A DNA stretch of 8,985 bases from Deltaproteobacteria bacterium (GTDB lineage Bacteria; Desulfobacterota; Desulfomonilia; UBA1062): positions 1 through 8,985 of the forward strand of contig QMLJ01000030.1 in assembly GCA_003643935.1 (NCBI GenBank), written 5' to 3'. The notes below the pieces were generated by a model. That model made no database searches and had not been told where the DNA came from. It saw only the letters and a list, made by a program, of their open reading frames with translations. Shown piece after piece: positions 1-6,220 of the stretch (position 1 is its first letter; every line of letters starts with the position of its first letter). Both the position numbers and the translations under genes were made by a program.

Positions 1-1
1 A

Positions 2-1021
2 AAGTTTAAAGGGGATTTCAGGCTTATGTTTCAATGGCAAAACGAGACTGATAAGCCGGAAAGAACAAGGGGTAGGATAAGGTTAAGGTTGGGTGTTGTT
101 AAAGAGATAAATAAAAAGCTGGAGGTGGGTTTTGGCCTCGCCACAGGAGACAAGAATCCCCGCTCCACAACCGTGAATCTATCTGACACCTTCTCGAGCC
201 CTGATATAAGGATAGACTATGCCTACTGTGAGTACACACCAAGCACATGGTTAAACATATGGGGTGGGAAATACAAGGGAATTAAGAAGGCCGTGTGGAT
301 GGCATCTGATTTGTTATGGGATTCAGATATCCGACCTGAGGGCTTGGGCCTTAGATTGAATTACACTACAGGTCCGGGTATGCATCTATTTGCCAATACA
401 GGTGTATGGATCCTGGATGAGCAAAAAGAGGATTCTGATCCTATTATGTATGTTATTCAACCTGGCTTAACATGGAGCAACTTAGAAGGTATTCAGGTAA
501 AGGCAGCAATTGCCTATTATGGATTCAATGCCGTCCAAGGTCATTCATTGAATCATTCATCAGATTCAAATACTCACCTTTATACGGATAGTGAGGGTAA
601 TAATCATCTTAAGTATGATTACGATTCATATGCGCCCAGTTGTGAGATAGGCATAATGAATACCTCCACTCTTATTCCATACCTTGCTCTCTTTGGGGAT
701 TACGTGCATAACACGGATCCCAATACTAGGAATGATGGATACCTTGCAGGTCTGAAGATCGGGCATAAAAAGGTCAAGGACTCCAGACAGTGGCAATTCA
801 AGTACATGTACAGGCGGCTGGAAAAGGATGCATGGCTGGATGTCTTTCCTGATTCAGATGCATTTGGAGGGAAAACAGATGTCAAGGGCCATGAGGTGAC
901 CTTTGACTATGGTCTTGGCAAGCATACGAGTATTGGATTTGACTATTATCATATGAGGGGTATAAGTGGTACCTCAAGGAAGCAGAATCTATCGCAGGTT
1001 TACTTCTTGACCAGGTTTTAG
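2..1021 (+). CDS. Outer-membrane porin, Porin_5-like (5' end cut by window)
   Basis: This is probably a trimeric beta-barrel porin for passive diffusion across the outer membrane. The frame is open to the first base of the window and reads KFKGDFRLMFQ before the first Met. GDFR followed by an aromatic strand is typical of the start of the barrel in this family, so the ATG at 26 is internal and the signal peptide lies outside the window. Family-like stretches follow: RGRIRLRLG (from base 68), GFGLATGDKNPRST, an IDYAYCEYTP strand, LNIWGGKYK and LLWDSDIRPEGLGL. Alternating hydrophobic and polar residues continue to the end, and the protein ends in YFLTRF, a terminal Phe as recognised by the BAM machinery. 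About 339 residues are visible. A polar loop rich in N, S, D and H (about 536-628) is probably extracellular. The substrate cannot be told. Assignment to Porin_5 rests on remembered motifs. Confidence 0.82.
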   Translation, partial: KFKGDFRLMFQWQNETDKPERTRGRIRLRLGVVKEINKKLEVGFGLATGDKNPRSTTVNLSDTFSSPDIRIDYAYCEYTPSTWLNIWGGKYKGIKKAVWMASDLLWDSDIRPEGLGLRLNYTTGPGMHLFANTGVWILDEQKEDSDPIMYVIQPGLTWSNLEGIQVKAAIAYYGFNAVQGHSLNHSSDSNTHLYTDSEGNNHLKYDYDSYAPSCEIGIMNTSTLIPYLALFGDYVHNTDPNTRNDGYLAGLKIGHKKVKDSRQWQFKYMYRRLEKDAWLDVFPDSDAFGGKTDVKGHEVTFDYGLGKHTSIGFDYYHMRGISGTSRKQNLSQVYFLTRF

Positions 1022-1108
1022 GTAACAATTTAGCCCTGTTGAACGTCTTGGTGCAGGTGCGGTATTCTTATACCTCGATCATTGAAACTGTACCGCTGGA
1101 TGACCTGG

Positions 1109-1137
1109 TTGCAGCAATGCTGTAAAACAGTTATATA
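1109..1137 (+). promoter_or_regulatory. Possible sigma70-type promoter before the MBL gene
   Basis: TTGCAG (1109-1114), a 17-nt spacer, then TATATA (1132-1137), with 29 nt from there to the ATG at 1167. Both boxes match the consensus only partly. A second candidate in the same gap is TTGAAC (1039-1044) with TATTCT (1063-1068) at 18-nt spacing. The 145-nt gap after the porin would allow an independent promoter, but read-through from the porin gene is equally possible. Confidence 0.2.
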
Positions 1138-1150
1138 GGACATGGTTTCT

Positions 1151-1158
1151 GGGGGAGG
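1151..1158 (+). promoter_or_regulatory. Ribosome binding site deciding the MBL gene start
   Basis: GGGGGAGG lies 8 nt before the ATG at 1167. A GTG at 1158 is in the same frame, but it overlaps this site and so has no Shine-Dalgarno of its own. This is why the ATG was chosen. Confidence 0.7.
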
Positions 1159-1166
1159 TGCTTACT

Positions 1167-1811
1167 ATGCGGGTGACATTACTATATGACAATACATCGG
1201 CTAGACAGGACCTTGAGCCTGACTGGGGTTTTTCATGTCTGGTAGAGGTGGAGGCAAGGCCACCCATCCTGTTTGATACAGGCGCAAGAGGAGATATATT
1301 ACTGCATAACATGGAAAGGCTGGGAGTGGACACGTCCAGTATCCGAGGTATTTTCATTTCTCACGATCACTGGGATCATACAGGAGGGCTAAATGCATTC
1401 TTGGGGGCCTCTGCCAGCGGTATAAGGCTCTTCGTGCCCAAGAATTTCTCTGGTAGGCCTGATGTGGAGGATATTAAGGTAATAGATAGGCCAACAGAGA
1501 TAATGGATGGTATTTTTACAACAGGTGAACTCGCAGGTATTGAGCAGTCCATGGTGGTGAAGACTCCAGAGGGCCTGGTTGTAATAGTAGGGTGCTCACA
1601 TCCAGGCGTGGAGGCCATACTCAACGCTGCATCCACTTTTGGCAGACCCTACGCACTTATAGGAGGCCTGCACGGTTTTAACAAATTCGAGGTGCTCTCC
1701 GGACTTTCCCTTATATGTCCATGCCACTGTACGCAGCACCAGAAAGAGATATTCTCTCTTTATCCAGATGTCAGCATACAGGGCGGTGCAGGTAGGGTAA
1801 TCTCAATATAG
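1167..1811 (+). CDS. MBL-fold metallo-hydrolase, COG1237-like
   Basis: This is a 214-residue cytosolic protein with no signal peptide. The metallo-beta-lactamase dinuclear metal site is clear: ILFDTGA (34-40), the HxHxDH motif as ISHDHWDH (64-71), GCSHPG (142-147) and GGLHGF (166-171). Near the C-terminus CPCHCTQH (184-191) probably supplies the last metal-binding His. GCSHPG, GGxH and HCT together are characteristic of the COG1237 group, whose annotated members are called 7,8-dihydropterin-6-yl-methyl-4-(beta-D-ribofuranosyl)aminobenzene 5'-phosphate synthase-like; that name comes from archaeal work and is not a safe function here. As I recall, family members are usually nearer 250-280 residues, so this one is compact. 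It runs in the same direction as the porin 145 nt upstream and converges on alr. No neighbour suggests a substrate. The hydrolase fold is sure; the reaction is unknown. Confidence 0.88.
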   Translation: MRVTLLYDNTSARQDLEPDWGFSCLVEVEARPPILFDTGARGDILLHNMERLGVDTSSIRGIFISHDHWDHTGGLNAFLGASASGIRLFVPKNFSGRPDVEDIKVIDRPTEIMDGIFTTGELAGIEQSMVVKTPEGLVVIVGCSHPGVEAILNAASTFGRPYALIGGLHGFNKFEVLSGLSLICPCHCTQHQKEIFSLYPDVSIQGGAGRVISI

Positions 1812-1904
1812 ACTGTGAGAATTAAAGTGAAGGACCAAGGTACGGTATTAACTAGTCTGGCATGTGGATGAGGCTTGGTTTATGGAATCTGGAAGGGTCG
1901 ATCT

Positions 1905-3014
1905 CTAGCTGTTTTCGGTATAGACGCGCTGTACCCTTCTGGACATATTGCAGGTTATCTCGTAGGGTATGGTGTCTGCCCAGATTGCCACGTCCTCTGC
2001 GGTTACACTGTCTTTACCGAACAGTATGACCTCTTCACCCGGACTATACTTGTCATTGCCTAGGTCTACAAGGCTCTGGTCCATGCATACCCTGCCTACT
2101 ATCGGATACTCCTTGCCTTGTATTATTACCCTAGCCCTGTTTGAAAGAGACCTAGGGTAGCCGTCGGCATAACCTACGGGCACGGTTGCTATATAAGTGT
2201 CCTTCTTTGGCCTGTAAGTGTGGCCGTAGGAAAGGCCAGTACCCTTGGACACCCTTTTTACGAACATTATGGCACTCTTAAAGGTCATGGCCGGAACCAC
2301 GTCTAGACTCTTTGGAAGGGTGGTGGATGGATATAGTCCATAGCAAAGTATACCAGGCCTGACCATGTCCATGTAGGAAGAGGGCTCTGTCAGTATGGCA
2401 CCTGAGTTTGCAGAGTGTCTAAGCCCGGTATCTATATTTAACCTGGCGAGTTCATCTGCCATGGAGTTGAACCTATCAACCTGCATAGACGTGAAGGATG
2501 TATCAGGGGTATCTGACAGTGGGAAATGGGTGTATATGCCCTCTAATCGTAATTCCTTTATTGTTGATATATGCTTTATAATCTCCATGGTATCTTTTGG
2601 TGGAAGGCCTAGCCTCCCCATGCCGGTGTCTGTCTTTACATGTACGCCAATCATTTTTTGCCACTTGCGTGCCCCTGATACAAGATGCTCAACAATGGAC
2701 ATATCTACCACAGTAGGTATCAGGTCATAATGGAATATTGCATCTATATCACCCACAGATGTTCCTATCAGTGCAAATATTATTATGGGGAGCCTTATCC
2801 CTGATTCTCTCAGGCTTATACCTTCTTCAATGCTAGCCACACCTAACATGTCAACTAGAGAATGCTTCTCCACAAACCTGCCCACCACCTGTGCGCCGTG
2901 GCCATAGGCATCTGCCTTTATGGCCATCATTATCTTTGTGTTAACGAGGTTTCTTATGGCCTCCAGGTTGTGACGTATGGCAGACAGGTCAATCTCAACA
3001 CGGGTTGGTCTCAT
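1905..3014 (-). CDS. alr: Alanine racemase
   Basis: A PLP-dependent enzyme interconverting L- and D-alanine, which supplies D-Ala for the peptidoglycan stem. It has 369 residues, the usual length. The N-terminal TIM barrel carries the Schiff-base lysine in AIKADAYGHG (Lys33). VKTDTGMGRLG (126-136) includes the lysine that is carbamylated in characterised Alr proteins and the active-site Arg134. HSANSGA (200-206) and MVRPGILCYG (217-226) follow; Arg219 should contact the pyridine nitrogen. The C-terminal beta domain carries the second catalytic base in LSYGHTYRP (Tyr263), then VPVGYADGYPR, GRVCMDQ and IPYEITC. The ATG is the first possible start, because an in-frame TGA lies three codons before it. 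Only 9 nt separate it from the ftsZ stop and there is no good Shine-Dalgarno, so translation probably depends on ribosomes finishing ftsZ. It is the last gene of the minus-strand run; no terminator is visible after it. Confidence 0.97.
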   Translation of the reverse strand: MRPTRVEIDLSAIRHNLEAIRNLVNTKIMMAIKADAYGHGAQVVGRFVEKHSLVDMLGVASIEEGISLRESGIRLPIIIFALIGTSVGDIDAIFHYDLIPTVVDMSIVEHLVSGARKWQKMIGVHVKTDTGMGRLGLPPKDTMEIIKHISTIKELRLEGIYTHFPLSDTPDTSFTSMQVDRFNSMADELARLNIDTGLRHSANSGAILTEPSSYMDMVRPGILCYGLYPSTTLPKSLDVVPAMTFKSAIMFVKRVSKGTGLSYGHTYRPKKDTYIATVPVGYADGYPRSLSNRARVIIQGKEYPIVGRVCMDQSLVDLGNDKYSPGEEVILFGKDSVTAEDVAIWADTIPYEITCNMSRRVQRVYTENS

Positions 3015-3023
3015 GCGCGTTCA

Positions 3024-4193
3024 CTAGTCTGCTTTTTTCCTGAGGAACGTGGGTATCTCGAACTCTTCATCGTCGATTACGCTTTCGTCCACTACCATGC
3101 CCATCTTTATGACCTCTTTCTTGTCCTTGTTTTCCTTCTTCCTCATGAATGCGGGCCTGTCATAGTTGGCTACCTTTGCATCGTTCAGTGCACTGTCAAG
3201 CCTGTAGGTGTCATCCTTTCTTGAGAGTACCACGGGCTTAGAGGAAAATCCCGTTGCAACCACTGTTACGTTCATCTGGTCGCTCATGCTTTCGTCTATA
3301 ACGACACCCCAGATGATATTTGCATTTTCGTCTGCCGCGCTCTGGATTATGGATGATGCCTCCTGCATCTCGTCCATGCTTATGCTTGGATCACACGTGA
3401 TGTTTATCAAAAGGCCCTTTGCGCCTGTTATATCCATATCTTCCAGGAGTGGACTGGAGATTGCAGAATGTGCTGCATCCTTTGCCTTGTTGTCTCCAGT
3501 GCCGGTGCCTATGCCCATGAGTGCCTTTCCCTTCTCGCACATCACAGATCTTACGTCGTTGAAGTCAACGTTTATAAGGCCGGTGTTATTCACAAGGTCT
3601 GAAATGCCTTTTACTGCATTCAGCAGTATGTCGTCCGCCTTTTTAAATGCCTCCAACATGGGGAGACTCTTTCCGCCTATGCTGAGTAGCCTGTTATTGG
3701 GTATTATAATAAGGGCATCAACGTTTTCGCTGAGCATCTGTTCGCCTTCCTCGGCCTGCTTCATCTTGCGTTTTCCTTCGAACGGGAAGGGCTTTGTCAC
3801 CACAGCAACTGTAAGAGCACCGAGTTCTCGGGCAATACGCGCTATAACGGGTGAAGCCCCGGTGCCGGTGCCGCCACCGAGACCTGCCGTGACGAACACC
3901 ATGTCAGCGCCTTCCAGGGCTGACCTTATATCCTTTTCGCTTTCCTCGGCTGCCTTGAGTCCGATCTCAGGATTGCCGCCTGCGCCCAAGCCCTTGGTCA
4001 ATTCTGACCCTAGTTGTACCCTGCTGGATGCAAGTGAGACCTTCAGGGTCTGTATATCCGTGTTTGCGGCAAGGAATTCTACGCCCTTAAGGCTGGATGT
4101 TATCATGTTGTTTACGGCATTACAACCGCAGCCCCCTACACCCATCACCTTGATTCTTGCCCCTACCTGTTCCATTTCTTCCAGTTCAAACAT
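3024..4193 (-). CDS. ftsZ: Cell division GTPase FtsZ
   Basis: A tubulin homologue that polymerises into the cytokinetic ring. It has 389 residues. The nucleotide-binding N-terminal domain shows GVGGCGCNAVNNM (18-30), NTDIQTL (44-50), the tubulin signature GGGTGTG (106-112) and the loop PFPFEGKRK (135-143). The T7 catalytic loop is NVDFND (208-213); Asp210 and Asp213 would complete the GTPase site of the next subunit. The second domain includes GTGDNKAKDAA, SPLLED and ANIIWGVVIDE, and the core ends near residue 316. A linker of about 60 residues rich in Lys and Asp leads to the C-terminal peptide EEFEIPTFLRKKAD, which binds FtsA and other partners. Two oddities are a Cys pair in the first glycine loop and a second peptide-like motif, YDRPAFMRKK, in the linker. 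The gene ends in tandem stops TAG TGA. It has the strongest Shine-Dalgarno in the run. Confidence 0.99.
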   Translation of the reverse strand: MFELEEMEQVGARIKVMGVGGCGCNAVNNMITSSLKGVEFLAANTDIQTLKVSLASSRVQLGSELTKGLGAGGNPEIGLKAAEESEKDIRSALEGADMVFVTAGLGGGTGTGASPVIARIARELGALTVAVVTKPFPFEGKRKMKQAEEGEQMLSENVDALIIIPNNRLLSIGGKSLPMLEAFKKADDILLNAVKGISDLVNNTGLINVDFNDVRSVMCEKGKALMGIGTGTGDNKAKDAAHSAISSPLLEDMDITGAKGLLINITCDPSISMDEMQEASSIIQSAADENANIIWGVVIDESMSDQMNVTVVATGFSSKPVVLSRKDDTYRLDSALNDAKVANYDRPAFMRKKENKDKKEVIKMGMVVDESVIDDEEFEIPTFLRKKAD

Positions 4194-4197
4194 CCCA

Positions 4198-4205
4198 TCA
4201 CCTCC
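4198..4205 (-). promoter_or_regulatory. Strong ribosome binding site of ftsZ
   Basis: The minus strand reads GGAGGTGA, the full complement of the usual 16S rRNA tail; GGAGG ends 7 nt before the ATG at 4193. It is better than any other site in this gene run, which fits the high FtsZ level cells need relative to FtsA and FtsQ. Confidence 0.8.
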
Positions 4206-4217
4206 ATGGCTTGCTTT

Positions 4218-5444
4218 TTAAAAGACCTCCTTGAACCAGTGTTTCATTATCTCGAGGATCCTCTCAAGGATTGAGGTTCCCCTGTTTCCATAGTTATAGT
4301 TACTCCTGGAACTCTCATACAGGCATAGCCCCACGGCTGTTGAGAATGCAGGGCTGCTGACGAGTTCAACCAGGCCGTTTACACCCCTGGGTATACCCAC
4401 CCTGACCGGCATGTGCAATATGCTCTCTGCAAGCTCTGCGACACCCTCTAGCGAGCTAGATCCCCCGGTTAGAACCAGGCCTGCGGAAAGCTGGTCTGAC
4501 ATACCAGTATTCCTTATCTCCAGGTAGGCCAGCTTGAACAGCTCCTCCATCCTTGATTCAATGATCTCTGACAATACCCTCCGGGGTACCATCCTTACCG
4601 TGTCTCCTCCTATGGATGGGACCTCGATTTGTTCTTCCCTTGAGACATTCGAGGATATTGCATGTCCGTATTTTATCTTCAACCTTTCTGCCTCTGCTAT
4701 GGGTGTCCTTAGGCCTACAGCAATGTCATTCGTCACGTGGTCACCACCAAGGCCGAGAACAGCCGTGTGCCTTATGGATCCGCCATTAAACACGGCAATA
4801 TCCGTTGTTCCACCTCCAATGTCCAGCAATGCCACCCCAAGCTGCCTTTCATCCTGTGTAAGAACGGCTGCTGCTGAAGCGATCTGTTGCAGTACTATAT
4901 CCTGGAGGCCAAGCCCGGCTTTTTGGGCGCACTTTGTTATGTTGCTTACTGCGGATACTGACCCGGTTACTATGTGAACCCTGGCCTCCAATCTGGAGCC
5001 TGCCATGCCCACTGGGTTGGAAATCCCCGATATGTCGTCCACGGCAAATTCCTGAGGCAACACGTGGATGATCTCAACACCAACGGGTTTTGCAAAGTCC
5101 TTTGCCTGCTCAACCACCCGTTTCTTGTCTGCCTGTGTTATCTCATCTCCCTTGATTACTATTACCCCGCTCGTGCTTATTCCCTGGATATGGCCTCCTG
5201 CAATACCTGTGTAGACCTCGTCCACCCTTATACCAGCCATCTTCTCGGCATCCTCAACGGCGTGCCTTATTGCGTTTACCGTTTGCTCCATGTTTACAAC
5301 CAGACCACGTCTCAGGCCCTTTGACTCAGAGAGGCCAAAACCTATTACCTCCAGTTTATCATCCTCGCCAAGCTCGGTTATAAGACAACATATCTTTGTG
5401 GTACCGATATCCAGCCCTACTATGATCCTATCTCGCGAAGTCAT
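4218..5444 (-). CDS. ftsA: Cell division protein FtsA
   Basis: An actin-like ATPase that tethers FtsZ filaments to the inner membrane and recruits later divisome proteins. It has 408 residues, normal for the family. Phosphate-1 motif: VGLDIGTTKICC (9-20). The SHS2 (1C) subdomain spans about residues 82-165 and includes VLPQEFAVDD (128-137). Phosphate-2 motif: LLDIGGGTTDIAVF (206-219). Adenosine motif: GLVLTGGSSSLEGV (322-335). The C-terminal ILERILEIMKHWFKEVF (392-408) is a textbook amphipathic membrane-targeting helix, joined by a short polar linker rich in Ser, Asn and Tyr. The start ATG lies 5 nt after the ftsQ stop, with AGGGAG (5455-5460) 10 nt upstream inside ftsQ. The 24-nt gap to ftsZ holds the ftsZ ribosome site. 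Nothing is missing or truncated. Confidence 0.98.
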   Translation of the reverse strand: MTSRDRIIVGLDIGTTKICCLITELGEDDKLEVIGFGLSESKGLRRGLVVNMEQTVNAIRHAVEDAEKMAGIRVDEVYTGIAGGHIQGISTSGVIVIKGDEITQADKKRVVEQAKDFAKPVGVEIIHVLPQEFAVDDISGISNPVGMAGSRLEARVHIVTGSVSAVSNITKCAQKAGLGLQDIVLQQIASAAAVLTQDERQLGVALLDIGGGTTDIAVFNGGSIRHTAVLGLGGDHVTNDIAVGLRTPIAEAERLKIKYGHAISSNVSREEQIEVPSIGGDTVRMVPRRVLSEIIESRMEELFKLAYLEIRNTGMSDQLSAGLVLTGGSSSLEGVAELAESILHMPVRVGIPRGVNGLVELVSSPAFSTAVGLCLYESSRSNYNYGNRGTSILERILEIMKHWFKEVF

Positions 5445-5449
5445 CCGAG

Positions 5450-6220
5450 CTACGCTCCCTTGCTCGAGGAACGAAGCACTATTTTATTGTCAAAACCCAG
5501 GTCCATACTCACTCCCTCCCTTGCTCTCAGTCTCTTCATAACAACAAATGCCCTTTTTATCTTGGATATATCTATCCCGTCCCATAACACCAGGCTTATC
5601 TTGCCTTCGAGGCTTATGGTTGTTCTCATGCCTGGTCCTAAATCTACAGTCTTTACCGTATAGCCATGTTTTTCTATTATCTGTACAGAGTTTGCCAGTG
5701 TCTTTAGAAATGATGCCCTGGACTCTACAGGTAAGTTATTTATACCCTCTATGGTGAGACCGGTAAACGATTTGGGCGCTAAGGCAAAGACCTTGCCTTC
5801 CTTTGATACCAGGTATCTTTTTCCATCTATTATTGCGCATGCCTCGGGCTTGTATTCCTTTATCCTGACGGTAACGGATGCAGGAATGAACCTCCTGGAT
5901 ATGCTTACAGACTTGATCCATGGGTAACTCTCCAGCCTGTCCTTTGCGAGTTCCATGTTCCATGAGAATATATTGTCACCCTTATCGAGATCCAGCATGG
6001 ATATTACCTGGTCCCTCTTTACATGGGAGGCCCCCTCTATCCTAATGCTCTTTACCAGGAACACCTTGGACGTTGAAATGTATGCTATGGCGCATATGCT
6101 TACCAGTACAAGCGAGATAACTATCGACAGCCATATGGATAGCCTCAAAAGGCTGTTGACATAGCCCCAAGTCTTCTTCTTTGACTTTATCTTTTTCCTT
6201 GGCTTGAAATCCTCAACCAA
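5450..6220 (-). CDS. ftsQ: Cell division protein FtsQ (TTG start)
   Basis: A single-pass inner-membrane protein whose periplasmic part joins the cytoplasmic ring to FtsB/FtsL and the septal synthase. It has 256 residues. A short, very basic cytoplasmic tail (PRKKIKSKKK, 7-16) precedes a membrane segment at about 24-48. A POTRA domain follows at about 54-122, from VKSIRIEGASHVKRDQV through SYPWIKSVSISRRFPAS-like residues to VTVRIKEYKPEA. The FtsQ beta domain begins with RYLVSKEGKVFAL (135-147). The start is TTG: AGGAGG sits 9 nt upstream inside the murB tail, and no ATG or GTG lies nearby in frame. The first 8 nt overlap the end of murB. The sequence is divergent, as FtsQ usually is, but the topology and position in the cluster make the call firm. 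Confidence 0.94.
   Translation of the reverse strand: MVEDFKPRKKIKSKKKTWGYVNSLLRLSIWLSIVISLVLVSICAIAYISTSKVFLVKSIRIEGASHVKRDQVISMLDLDKGDNIFSWNMELAKDRLESYPWIKSVSISRRFIPASVTVRIKEYKPEACAIIDGKRYLVSKEGKVFALAPKSFTGLTIEGINNLPVESRASFLKTLANSVQIIEKHGYTVKTVDLGPGMRTTISLEGKISLVLWDGIDISKIKRAFVVMKRLRAREGVSMDLGFDNKIVLRSSSKGA

Noticed and set aside
26..1021. Porin start at the ATG at 26
   Set aside because: No signal peptide follows it, and the codons before it (KFKGDFRL) are in frame and family-like, so the gene begins outside the window.
1061..1074. Hairpin GGTAT-TCTT-ATACC as a terminator for the porin gene
   Set aside because: Only five pairs, AT-rich, and followed by TCGATC rather than a T-run.
943..1125. 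Open frame running from inside the porin to the TAA at 1123
   Set aside because: It has no good start codon and most of it lies out of frame within the porin, whose own end (YFLTRF) is a proper outer-membrane C-terminus.
1079..1357. Minus-strand open frame of 92 codons over the MBL gene start
   Set aside because: It overlaps the confidently coding MBL gene and shows no motif; Ser-rich shadow composition.
4166..4207. A 14-codon reading frame starting ATG at 4207, overlapping the ftsZ start in another frame
   Set aside because: It has no ribosome site of its own; its ATG arises from the overlapping letters of the ftsZ Shine-Dalgarno region.
3208..4221. Long plus-strand open frame of 337 codons opposite ftsZ
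   Set aside because: It is the mirror of ftsZ codon use: Ser/Pro-rich with no domain, no ribosome site and no conserved motif. ftsZ on the other strand is unmistakable.
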